Below are positions 7,659 to 15,580 of a stretch of DNA of 64,000 nucleotides, piece after piece. Location: assembly GCA_964448135.1 (NCBI GenBank), contig CAYUVH010000059.1, positions 62,001 through 126,000 of the forward strand, read 5' to 3'. Within the stretch, counting starts at the first letter, position 1. The number at the start of each line of letters is the position of its first letter. This DNA comes from CAYUVH01 sp964448135 (GTDB lineage Bacteria > Verrucomicrobiota > Verrucomicrobiia > Limisphaerales > UBA8199). The translations under genes and the position numbers were made by a program. The notes under the pieces were generated by a model. That model had not been told where the DNA came from, did no database searches, and saw only the letters and a list, made by a program, of their open reading frames with translations.

Positions 7659-9539
7659 ATGTTTGGTTTCATAAAAAATCTTTTCAACCGGAGCGACGCC
7701 GCCAATACGGCCGCCCCCGTCACAGCCCCGACCTCGTCGCAGCCAACGAGCTCCACCAATGGCCGCGTAACCGCGACCAGCGCCCTGCCCCCCACCCCGG
7801 TTCTGAACCACCGCCGGGCGGCCGATGGCACCAACGGCCACGGGGATGTCAAATCCATCGAACTTGCCCTGGCTTTGGTTCTGAAGGGACTGCCGCTGGA
7901 ACTCCAATCGCGGGTCCGTAGCACCAACGTGGACGGGATAACGATTGCGATTCCGCTAGACAAAATTCTGGCGCAACTCGCCAGCGGGAGCGTGAAGATC
8001 CCCTTTGGTGAACTTCGCCAGGCCGCGCCGCAGGCTTTCTCGAAGGAGAACAACGGCGACCGGATCATGGTCCCCCTGCCGCTGGGTGATGTGCTGTCGC
8101 AAATCCAGCCCCTGCTGGTGCAACTGCGCCGCACCCAAAAGCAGGTCGAGGTGCCTGAGGAAATCAGCAGCCCGTTTGACGCCCGCGGACAGGGACTCGT
8201 GTTTTCGGTGAGCCCGGCCAAGGCGGCAGCGCCGACGCCCGCGCCCGCGCCAGCTCCGACTCCTACGCTCGCTCCGGCGGCCCGCGGGTCCTTGAATTCT
8301 GTTCCCCCGCCGCAACCACCAGCGGTGGCGTTGCCGCCTGCGCCGACGATGATCACGGCTGCCCGCGCGCTTCAAGAAATGAGCGCGCCGACCACGCCCG
8401 CTCCCATAGTGTCGAAGGCTCCGACCGCCCCGGTCAAACCGGCTGCTCCGGCCGCTTCGCCGCTCATTCCACTGTCGTCAATTACCCCGATTCCTTTCAA
8501 GCCGATCACTTCCGCAGCCAGCGCGCCCGCGCCCGCGCCCGCCGCGCCCAAGCCGGCTCCGGCTCCCGCGCCGACCCCGGCGCCGGCCGCCCCGTTGCCG
8601 TCCTTGACGATGGCCGCTCAGGCCTCGACGCCGACCGCCACCCCGGCCGCTCCCGAATTGCCGCCGTTCATGCTGGCGCTAAGCACACTCGCCGACAACT
8701 GGCCGGACGTGATTCGCAAGGAAATCGTGCAGCTCAATCTTGCGGAAGCCAAGGTGGCCCTGCCCCACGAGGCGGCTGCCCAGGCGCTCAAGCAGGGTCG
8801 CATCGCTTTCAGCTGGAAGACCGTGCGCGGATGGATCAGCGGCGCGCCCGGCACGTTCACCTCGAATGCCGACGCCACGGTCGTTGAATTGCCGCTCAAG
8901 GCTGTCGCTCCCATCTTCCTGGCCCGCCAGGCCGAGCAGGCTCGCGGCAAGCAGAAGGTTGCGGTGGACGAAAACATTCCGAACCTGTTCTTCGGCTTCC
9001 CGCAGCCGAACACTCCCTCGGGCGACACCACGGCCCCGGCGATTACACCCGCCCCGGTCAAGACCGCCGACGTGGTGAAACCGGCCGACACCAATTACTA
9101 CGTGTGGGACGACAACGGTGACACCGCCCGCGTGGAGGAATCGCAGGTCAAGCGCGGTCCGACGCCGGGAACCAAATTTGTGGCCAAGTACGCCACGCCG
9201 AACGAAATCGTCTCCCGCGCCTCATCGCTCGATGGCGTGGCCGGGGCGCTCATTGCGCTGCCGGACGGCCTGATGGTTGCCAGCCGGCTCTCGGGCGACA
9301 TGAACGCCGACACGCTCGCCGCCTTCCTGCCGCAAATCTTCGGCAAGGTCAGCCAATGCACGAAGGAATTGCGCATGGGCGAGCTGAACAACCTCAATTT
9401 CACCGTGGGGAACATCCCCTGGAAAATCTTTCGCGTGAACGCGATCTTCTTTGCGGCCTTTGGCCGCGCGGGCGCTCCGCTGCCCACCGGCCAGTTGGCC
9501 GCCCTGGCCGCGGAATTGGACCACAAACCGAAACAGTAA
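7659..9539 (+). CDS. linker-rich protein with C-terminal roadblock/LC7 domain
   Basis: ATG 7659 (MFGFIKNLFNRSDAANTAAP) is chosen; it follows a GGTAAGGAA site, and the open frame upstream has no coding character. The 626-residue protein has: a basic amphipathic start; two copies of a roughly 100-residue conserved module (about 70-170, LALVLKGLPLELQSRV ..., and about 330-450, FMLALSTLADNWPDVIRKEI ... GRIAFSWKTVRGWISG); a long Pro/Ala linker between them (APAPAPAPTPTLAP); and a roadblock/LC7 domain at about 510-610 (ASSLDGVAGALIALPDGLMVASRLSGDMNADTLAAF). Roadblock proteins bind Ras-like GTPases such as MglA, encoded 4 bases downstream. The role is inferred to be a scaffold or GTPase regulator. 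Confidence 0.8.
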   Translation: MFGFIKNLFNRSDAANTAAPVTAPTSSQPTSSTNGRVTATSALPPTPVLNHRRAADGTNGHGDVKSIELALALVLKGLPLELQSRVRSTNVDGITIAIPLDKILAQLASGSVKIPFGELRQAAPQAFSKENNGDRIMVPLPLGDVLSQIQPLLVQLRRTQKQVEVPEEISSPFDARGQGLVFSVSPAKAAAPTPAPAPAPTPTLAPAARGSLNSVPPPQPPAVALPPAPTMITAARALQEMSAPTTPAPIVSKAPTAPVKPAAPAASPLIPLSSITPIPFKPITSAASAPAPAPAAPKPAPAPAPTPAPAAPLPSLTMAAQASTPTATPAAPELPPFMLALSTLADNWPDVIRKEIVQLNLAEAKVALPHEAAAQALKQGRIAFSWKTVRGWISGAPGTFTSNADATVVELPLKAVAPIFLARQAEQARGKQKVAVDENIPNLFFGFPQPNTPSGDTTAPAITPAPVKTADVVKPADTNYYVWDDNGDTARVEESQVKRGPTPGTKFVAKYATPNEIVSRASSLDGVAGALIALPDGLMVASRLSGDMNADTLAAFLPQIFGKVSQCTKELRMGELNNLNFTVGNIPWKIFRVNAIFFAAFGRAGAPLPTGQLAALAAELDHKPKQ

Positions 9540-9543
9540 TCCT

Positions 9544-10158
9544 ATGGCCATCATCAACCAAGCCACCAAAGAACTCCAGGTTAAGATCGTTTACTACGGT
9601 CCGGCCATGGGAGGCAAAACCACCAACCTGGTCCAGGTGCACGACCACGTGCAGACCGCCGCCGGCAACAAAGGCAAGCTCGTCTCTCTGGCCACCAGCT
9701 CGGACCGCACGCTCTTCTTCGACTTCCTCCCGATCGAGGCGATGTCGATCAAGGGATTCAAGACCAAGTTCCAGCTCTATACCGTGCCGGGCCAGGTCAT
9801 CTACAATACCACCCGCCAGCTCGTGCTGCGCGGCGTGGACGGCATCGTGTTCGTCGCCGATTCGCAGTACGAAAAAATGCCCGAGAACGTGGAAAGCTTC
9901 GCGAACCTCGAGGAGAACCTCAAGACGCTGAAGCTGAACATCGACGAAATCCCCTACGTCCTGCAGTACAACAAACGCGACCTGCCGAATGTGGCGCCGA
10001 TCGAATACATGGATTACCTCCTGAACAACCGGGAGGTGCAGGTGCCCGCGTTTACCTCCAGCGCGCATCGTTGTGAAGGCGTCTTCGAGACGCTGAACAT
10101 GATCACGCGCATGTTGCTGAACAAGTTCATCAGTCAGGGGGCGCCTCAGTACGCATGA
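9544..10158 (+). CDS. mglA: MglA-like Ras-superfamily GTPase
   Basis: A 204-aa small GTPase of the MglA family, the bacterial polarity switch known from Myxococcus and Thermus. G1 is GPAMGGKT (19-26), the G3 region is TVPGQ (80-84) with Thr where Ras has Asp (typical of MglA), and G4 is NKRD (143-146). The start ATG 9544 is the first codon after the upstream stop and gives the standard N-terminus (MAIINQATKELQVKIVYYGP). It lies between two roadblock-domain genes and is cotranscribed with both (gaps of 4 bases on each side). In known systems MglB (roadblock) acts as the GTPase-activating partner. What it polarises here (pili, gliding, secretion) cannot be told; no pilus genes are in view. Confidence 0.92.
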   Translation: MAIINQATKELQVKIVYYGPAMGGKTTNLVQVHDHVQTAAGNKGKLVSLATSSDRTLFFDFLPIEAMSIKGFKTKFQLYTVPGQVIYNTTRQLVLRGVDGIVFVADSQYEKMPENVESFANLEENLKTLKLNIDEIPYVLQYNKRDLPNVAPIEYMDYLLNNREVQVPAFTSSAHRCEGVFETLNMITRMLLNKFISQGAPQYA

Positions 10159-10162
10159 CAAC

Positions 10163-10642
10163 ATGCCCACCCTGCCCCAACTACTCGAGGAAGACCTGCA
10201 GCGGTTCGACGACGAACTGCGCGAGCTGCTGGCCAAGACCGACGCCACCACCGCGATGGTAGTGGACCAGGGCGGCTTCCTGATCACCAGCCAGGGTGAC
10301 GGGCGGCAGTTCGACCTGACCACAGTGGCCGCGCTGGCTTCGGGCGCGTTCATGGCGAACCAGACCATCGCCAACCTCATTCACGAGCCCAATTTCAGCA
10401 GCGTCTATCAGCAGGGGGAAAAATTCAGCATGTTCATCCTCATGGTGGATGAACACTGCCTGCTGGTGGTGATCTTCAAGTCCAGCGTCAGCGTCGGGGC
10501 CGTCAAATACTTCGCCTCCCCGGCCGCCAAACATCTCGCCGTCCAACTGCAAATCGCCCAGGAGCGCGATCCGGAAAACGGCATTGACCTCTCCGAGCTG
10601 AACGTCGCCGACACGGCGGACTTCTTCAAACGGAAGGGTTGA
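10163..10642 (+). CDS. MglB-like roadblock/LC7 domain protein
   Basis: A 159-aa single-domain roadblock protein: helix 1 LLEEDLQRFDDELRELLAKTDATTAMVVDQGGFLITSQG, a central helix DLTTVAALASGAFMANQTIANLI, then the strand pair EKFSMFILMVDEHCLLVVIFKSSVSVGAVKYFASPAAKHL. This order matches MglB, the dimeric GTPase-activating partner of MglA, whose gene ends 5 bases upstream. A short acidic tail (DLSELNVADTADFFKRKG) follows the domain. It is the last gene of the transcript; an intrinsic terminator lies at 10687-10707. Confidence 0.88.
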   Translation: MPTLPQLLEEDLQRFDDELRELLAKTDATTAMVVDQGGFLITSQGDGRQFDLTTVAALASGAFMANQTIANLIHEPNFSSVYQQGEKFSMFILMVDEHCLLVVIFKSSVSVGAVKYFASPAAKHLAVQLQIAQERDPENGIDLSELNVADTADFFKRKG

Positions 10643-10686
10643 TTCCCGGCCGGCAATCGCCGGACCGAAGCCCCCTGGCTGGTCGC

Positions 10687-10707
10687 CCGCCAGCGATGGC
10701 GGTTTTT
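10687..10707 (+). terminator. intrinsic terminator after the mglAB-like operon
   Basis: CCGCCA-GCGA-TGGCGG forms a perfect 6-base stem with a GCGA tetraloop followed by TTTTT, 45 bases after the roadblock gene stop. Confidence 0.85.
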
Positions 10708-10765
10708 CTATCTTTCGCATCGACAGAGGCTAACCGACTCCGTCGTCCTATCTCTCGGTAAAGAC

Positions 10766-10794
10766 TTGACACCGTCCTTCATTGGTGAGCTAAT
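10766..10794 (+). promoter_or_regulatory. possible sigma-70 promoter for the PEP-CTERM gene
   Basis: TTGACA (10766-10771) is followed after 17 bases by GCTAAT (10789-10794), a fair -35 and a weak -10. It lies about 130 bases upstream of the PEP-CTERM gene start, leaving a leader of about 125 bases. Sequence match only. Confidence 0.4.
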
Positions 10795-10926
10795 GGCTTT
10801 AGCAAGGACCTATGGGTGAGTTCGGCTTCATGGCGTTGTCTTTCCTAAAGCGGCAAAGCTATGCTCAACCGCCTCACCACACTCGCGCGACATACTACCG
10901 CTAAACTTAAATCCGAGGGAGATACC

Positions 10927-11625
10927 ATGAAAACACTCATTTTAGCCTTCACGCTTGCATTTGGCACATTATCCGGTTTCGGCCAGGGATTCTTGCAATG
11001 GGGAAATCAGCTCACCGGCTTTCGGGCCTTGATCTTTAACATGCAGACGGACAATGACACCCTGTCGCTTTACGGACAATCCGGAGGTTTCTACGGAGGC
11101 ACTACATCCGCCGCGCAGGATACCCCGATCGGCACGGTAACCTATACCGGGTTGTTGCTTTCCGGCACGCGCTACTCCTTCGGAGTTTTCGCTGGTCCAG
11201 TCGGGATCTCGTCCAACAACCTGCAACTGGTGGCGCAGACCACCTTTGCGACCACGACTTTGCCAGGCAACACCCTCCCCAAGGGCACCGTCGCCGGCGG
11301 AACGGCCACTGTTCCCGGAGTGGAGGCCGGTCAGTTTGCGCAGTATCAAATTCGGGTCTGGGATAACGGGAATGGGATCCTCACGAGTTGGGCCTTGGCG
11401 GAGAGCGCCTGGCTGACCGGAGGGACGAAGGCCGCAATAACGCCCGTGTTGACAACGTCGACAGTGTTGGGCGGTACCGACCCGGGCGGAAATCTCTTCC
11501 CCATCAATCCCAAGACGGACGGTTTTCTAAGTTTCAACATCTACTACACGCCGGAACCCGGCATCCTGGCCATCGCAGGCTGTGGGGCTGCAATCATGCT
11601 CCTATTGCGTCGACGATTCCGATAA
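10927..11625 (+). CDS. PEP-CTERM sorting domain protein, exported
   Basis: ATG 10927 is chosen because it follows GAGGGAGA and opens a signal peptide (MKTLILAFTLAFGTLSGFGQ). The 232-residue protein ends in a PEP-CTERM tail: PEP motif in YYTPEPGILAI, a hydrophobic segment AIAGCGAAIMLLL and the basic end RRRFR. Such tails are cut and anchored by exosortases, and the proteins usually go to the surface or the extracellular polysaccharide. The middle is beta-rich (GFYGGTTSAAQDTPIGTVTYTGLLLSGTRYSFGVFAG) with no enzyme motif. No exosortase gene is in the window. A downstream PEP-CTERM protein of unknown ligand is the safest description. Confidence 0.88.
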   Translation: MKTLILAFTLAFGTLSGFGQGFLQWGNQLTGFRALIFNMQTDNDTLSLYGQSGGFYGGTTSAAQDTPIGTVTYTGLLLSGTRYSFGVFAGPVGISSNNLQLVAQTTFATTTLPGNTLPKGTVAGGTATVPGVEAGQFAQYQIRVWDNGNGILTSWALAESAWLTGGTKAAITPVLTTSTVLGGTDPGGNLFPINPKTDGFLSFNIYYTPEPGILAIAGCGAAIMLLLRRRFR

Positions 11626-11661
11626 TCATCTTTCGGAAATTCACATCGCCCGCACAAAAAG

Positions 11662-14058
11662 TTATTTAAATTGCCGCGGATACTTTCGGTTGTTCCACAC
11701 CAACACGGAGACCAGCGCCAGGCTGGTGAGCGCTGAAATCCAGAGGCCCAGCCGAAATAACGGCGGGTCGAAAATGAATTCGACGCGATGCTCCCCAGGT
11801 TCCACAAACACACCCCGGAAATGAAAGTTGGCGCGGTAGACGGGACGCGGCGCGCCATCCACCAACGCCTGCCACCCCGGATACCAGGCATCGTTTACCA
11901 CCAGCAAGGACGGAGTGTCCGCCCGCAATCGCGCTTCGAGCCGGTTGGGACCGTCCTTCAACTCGAACACCTCTCCGGCCGAAGCGTTTGTCGGCATGGG
12001 CGGCGGCGGGACCGGTCCGGTCACGGAGCCGGGCTCAATCAGCGCCTCCTTTTCCGGCGACAACGCGAGCAACCGTTCGATCACGTCATCCTTTTCGCGC
12101 CACGGCTGCCACTGGGCAACCAGCCAGGCACGGGGCTGGGGAATGCCGCGTTCAGCTAGATCAATCGGACCCGGCCGATTGACGTCGGAGACGATTCCAT
12201 TGAAGTCTCCTGCTGCCACATACCGCACGCCAAGCAAATCGCAGAGCTTGTTGCGCTGCACTTCGGGCAGGCTCACGAGGGTGGAGTAAAGCTGCCGGTA
12301 CCGCGCCAGTTTCATTCCCCCTTGCCAGGTCTGATGAACGTGCGCCGGCAACCAGGAGTCGCCAACGCCCGCTTCCCGTGCCCAGCGCAGCCAGCCCTCG
12401 TCGTCCACCGCGTAAAATTTCTGTTGCAGGATGGCACTCGCCGAATGCACCCGATAACCATCGCGGTGCGGCGTCAGTTGCAATATTTGATCGGGACCGG
12501 CCGGGAGCAAATCAGCGGGCGCCCAGCGCTGGATCTGGCGGCTGACCAGGAACAGATTGGCGAAAGCCAGCAGCAACACGAACGCCACGGGCCAGCGCGC
12601 CGGACACCCGATCAAGCTCCCCAAACCAATGAGACCCGCGACCACGAAGAGCAGGCCAACGAGATAGTCATGCAATTGCCCTGGCACTTCACTGGCTGGG
12701 AGTGTTCCGTGACTTAGCCACGCCAGAAGCGCGGGAGAACGCGCTGACCAGACATACCCTGCCAGCAGGACACCTAGAAACAGCGATCCCCAAACCGTGA
12801 AACGTCGGCGCAGTTGCGGGCTAGTCGGGCCACCGGTGCGTGCCGAGAGCAAAGCCTGAAACCCCAACCCGGCCAGCATCGATATGACAAACACAAACAG
12901 GACGAGAAACTTGGAAGGATAACGAAAGCGGCTGAAGCCGGGCACGACGTGGTAAAGGAATTCATACAAGGGCGTGAACCGGCCCATTGCCATCAGCAAT
13001 CCAAAGAGTCCCGCCCCGAGTAGAAAAATTGTCAGCCAGCGCTTACGGCTCGACGCCGCGTCCCCGGCCTTGCCGCGCAGCCATACCAGCGCGATGGGGG
13101 CCAGCAACAACGGCAGCACGCCGACATAGGCGGTGCCCAGCCAGTATTCGAATACGCTGTCACCCCAATATTTCCCGCCATAGCCCGGACGCCCGTTCAG
13201 GAAAGGCAACAGCAAGCCCGCCAGAGAACGCGGAAGAACCGAGGCGTCGGCGAGGCCCGGATTGATCGCCTCGCTGCGCTCGGATTGCCCAAGGAATTCC
13301 CAGCCCGGCAGAAATTGCGGCGCGGCGAGCAGCAACGCCAGCAGGCCGGAAACGCCAAACGCGAGCAGCGCTTTCAAAAGCACCCGGCCGTTGCGGGCGG
13401 CGGCACAGCGCAACGCGATATATGTGCAGGCAAACGCCGCCGTGTAGGCCAGGTATTCCGGATAACCCGCGAGATACTGGATCACAAAAACCACCGCGAG
13501 CATCGCTACGCGGCGCACATTCCCCGGCTGCAATGCTCCTTTTTTCTCCAACAACCCTTCCGTAATCCGGCCGCAAACCAGAATGATCCACGGTGCCCAC
13601 ACAATCGCGCCGAGGTTGTTGGCGAACTCCAAATTGCCGATGGTCCACGCGCCAAACATGCAGGTGATCGCCGGCAGCAGCGCCGCCGCGATGCCCATTC
13701 CCCAATGCCGCGCCAGGCTGTAAATGCCCGCCCCGCCAATCCAGAGATGCAGAACGCAATAAAAGCGGACGGCTATCGGCGCGCTCAGCACATAAAAGAA
13801 AACATGCAGCGGATAAAATGTCGCCGTGCCGGTGTCCGCCGCAAAAGGCTTTCCCCAACCGGAGTAGGTATTCCACAAGGGCACATGCCCGCTCCGCCAA
13901 ATCTCCCTCGCGTAAAGATGTTGCGGCAGGAAGTCGAAGAACATGTCCCGCATGAGCGGAACCTTGCCACCCCACATGCCGGCGAAAAAAGCCAACGTCA
14001 GCGCCAGCAAAAGAAAGTAAGGCCACGCTGATCGAATCCGGACCGCGACCGGGTTCAT
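11662..14058 (-). CDS. YfhO-like polytopic membrane protein
   Basis: A 798-aa membrane protein with about 12 hydrophobic segments in the first 540 residues and a soluble, Trp-rich C-terminal domain. The N-terminus (AWPYFLLLALTLAFFAGMW ... PLMRDMFFDFLPQHLYAREIWRSGHVPLWNTYSGWGKPF) carries the DxxxQxxP... and PLWNPY-like pattern of YfhO and related GT-C-fold glycosyltransferase-like proteins. The C-terminal part (VVNDAWYPGWQALVDGAP, followed by FHFRGVFVEPGEHRVEF) is the usual beta domain of that family. YfhO in Bacillus-type organisms is linked to lipoteichoic acid glycosylation; here the substrate is unknown. The gene is convergent with the PEP-CTERM gene and divergent from holB. Confidence 0.8.
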   Translation of the reverse strand: MNPVAVRIRSAWPYFLLLALTLAFFAGMWGGKVPLMRDMFFDFLPQHLYAREIWRSGHVPLWNTYSGWGKPFAADTGTATFYPLHVFFYVLSAPIAVRFYCVLHLWIGGAGIYSLARHWGMGIAAALLPAITCMFGAWTIGNLEFANNLGAIVWAPWIILVCGRITEGLLEKKGALQPGNVRRVAMLAVVFVIQYLAGYPEYLAYTAAFACTYIALRCAAARNGRVLLKALLAFGVSGLLALLLAAPQFLPGWEFLGQSERSEAINPGLADASVLPRSLAGLLLPFLNGRPGYGGKYWGDSVFEYWLGTAYVGVLPLLLAPIALVWLRGKAGDAASSRKRWLTIFLLGAGLFGLLMAMGRFTPLYEFLYHVVPGFSRFRYPSKFLVLFVFVISMLAGLGFQALLSARTGGPTSPQLRRRFTVWGSLFLGVLLAGYVWSARSPALLAWLSHGTLPASEVPGQLHDYLVGLLFVVAGLIGLGSLIGCPARWPVAFVLLLAFANLFLVSRQIQRWAPADLLPAGPDQILQLTPHRDGYRVHSASAILQQKFYAVDDEGWLRWAREAGVGDSWLPAHVHQTWQGGMKLARYRQLYSTLVSLPEVQRNKLCDLLGVRYVAAGDFNGIVSDVNRPGPIDLAERGIPQPRAWLVAQWQPWREKDDVIERLLALSPEKEALIEPGSVTGPVPPPPMPTNASAGEVFELKDGPNRLEARLRADTPSLLVVNDAWYPGWQALVDGAPRPVYRANFHFRGVFVEPGEHRVEFIFDPPLFRLGLWISALTSLALVSVLVWNNRKYPRQFK

Positions 14059-14254
14059 GCTGGCGAAGAGGTGAGCGCCACTGGCCGGCCGGGTTCATCC
14101 TGCCGCGTAAACGTCACGAAAAACGAACCCGAACAGCGCATCCCGGCATTGTGTGGACTTCCATCCAACGCGTCAACGGGTAGTGCGCGCGAGCCAGGAG
14201 GACGCTATTAAATCAGTTGTCCCCCGCTCGCCGGGCTTTACACTTCCGCCTGCG

Positions 14255-15295
14255 ATGAGCTTTCGGGATTTCCCAACGCTGGCCAATGGCGTCCAGTTGC
14301 TCCAGCGCTCGCTGGAGCGCGGGCGGCTGGCGCACGGCTATCTTTTCTTCGGCGACCAACTCGACGAGTTGGAACCCGTCGCCCGCACCCTGGCCAAGAC
14401 CCTGAACTGCGCCCAGCCTATCCGCAAAGGCGACGCCGCGATTGACTGCTGCGATCAATGCCTGCCCTGCCGCAAGATCGATCACGAGAACCATCCCGAC
14501 ATCCACTGGGCCCGGCCGGAATCCAAGTTGCGCTTCATCGCCGTGGACCAGATCCGCGAGCTGCGCCGCGAAATGCAGCTCAAGCCCGCCGAGGCCCAAT
14601 ACAAAGTCGCGATCATCGCCGGCGCCGACCGTCTGAAGACCGAGGCCGCCAACGCCTTTCTGAAAACCCTCGAAGAGCCGGCGCCAAATTCCGTGCTGAT
14701 CTTGCTCTCCACCGAACCCCAACGCGTTTTGGAGACGATCGTTTCCCGTTGCCTGCGCCTGAATCTCAGCGCGGGCGGCCATCGCCCCCTTGCTCCCGCC
14801 CTCGCGGCGTGGCTGCAATCCTTCAGCGAACGCGCGGCCGTGGAACAGAAAAGTTTGCTCAGCCGCTACCTCCTCCTCGACGCGCTCCTGCAAAAGCTCG
14901 GCGCGATGAAGGAGGAAATCGCCACGACCCTCGGCGAACGCTCCCCGCTCGAACGCTACCCCGACGCCGAGAAGGATTTGCGCGAGCAATGGGAAGCCGA
15001 GCTCGATGCCTCCATCGAAGCCGAGTACCGCCGCCAGCGCTCCGAAGTCCTCACCGCCTTCCAATGGTGGCTGCGCGACGTCTGGCTGCAAACGCTCGCC
15101 TGCCTGTCGTCCGAACGAAAGGACGAGCTCTTGCGTTTTCCCGAAATGTCCGGAACCGCGCAAGTCGCCACGCGTATTTCGCCCGCCGAAGCCCTGGCCA
15201 ACCTGGATACCATCGCCCAGCTCCAACGCCGCCTCTTCACCAACGTGCAGGAAGCACTGGCCCTCGAGGTCGGCCTCCTGAAACTAAAACTTTAG
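14255..15295 (+). CDS. holB: DNA polymerase III delta-prime subunit
   Basis: From ATG 14255 (MSFRDFPTLANGVQLLQRSL) the protein has 346 residues. It follows the clamp-loader AAA+ fold but lacks a Walker A lysine loop (GYLFFGDQLDELEPVARTL), as expected for delta-prime. A Cys cluster C52, C65, C66, C69, C72 fits the zinc module. The hallmark TEAANAFLKTLEEPAPNSVLILLS and sensor region ETIVSRCLRLNL follow. The C-terminal helical part (residues 240-346) is diverged. Delta-prime acts with tau/gamma (DnaX, encoded at 58115-59890 in this window) and delta to load the sliding clamp. An upstream ATG at 14153 is in frame but the sequence before 14255 is not protein-like. Confidence 0.85.
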   Translation: MSFRDFPTLANGVQLLQRSLERGRLAHGYLFFGDQLDELEPVARTLAKTLNCAQPIRKGDAAIDCCDQCLPCRKIDHENHPDIHWARPESKLRFIAVDQIRELRREMQLKPAEAQYKVAIIAGADRLKTEAANAFLKTLEEPAPNSVLILLSTEPQRVLETIVSRCLRLNLSAGGHRPLAPALAAWLQSFSERAAVEQKSLLSRYLLLDALLQKLGAMKEEIATTLGERSPLERYPDAEKDLREQWEAELDASIEAEYRRQRSEVLTAFQWWLRDVWLQTLACLSSERKDELLRFPEMSGTAQVATRISPAEALANLDTIAQLQRRLFTNVQEALALEVGLLKLKL

Positions 15296-15334
15296 GCTGC
15301 AAAGAATCTTTCTACCACGGATGAATGCGGATTT

Positions 15335-15575
15335 GGAGAGATTTGAGTTTGGAGCTTGGAGTTTATCTGGCTTGCCGCGCCGAAGCTTTTTTGCGAAGGC
15401 GGGTGCTTGGTCCTTGGAGCTGGGAGCTTTTGCAGTTCCGCCGTGGTGTGTTCATCCGTGGTTAAAAACTCTCCGTCCTTCGGATTTGTTTGGGATTTCG
15501 AATTTCGCGGCCGCCCTGCAATGGCTTCGGATTTCTTTCGTCATTCGTCATTCGTGCTTCGTCATTCCGCAATTC
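15335..15575. repeat. dispersed repeat words in the 285-base gap before the O-antigen-ligase-like gene
   Basis: The gap 15296-15580 contains GGAGCTTGGAGTTTATCTGG and TTGGTCCTTGGAGC (15340-15425), the words seen in the inverted repeat at 5110-5265. It also contains CGTCATTCGTCATTCGTGCTTC (in two parts, 15538-15565) and GGATTTCGAATTTCG, the words of the repeat at 1142-1268. Two unrelated repeat families are therefore juxtaposed here. Confidence 0.7.
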
Positions 15576-15580
15576 GGATC

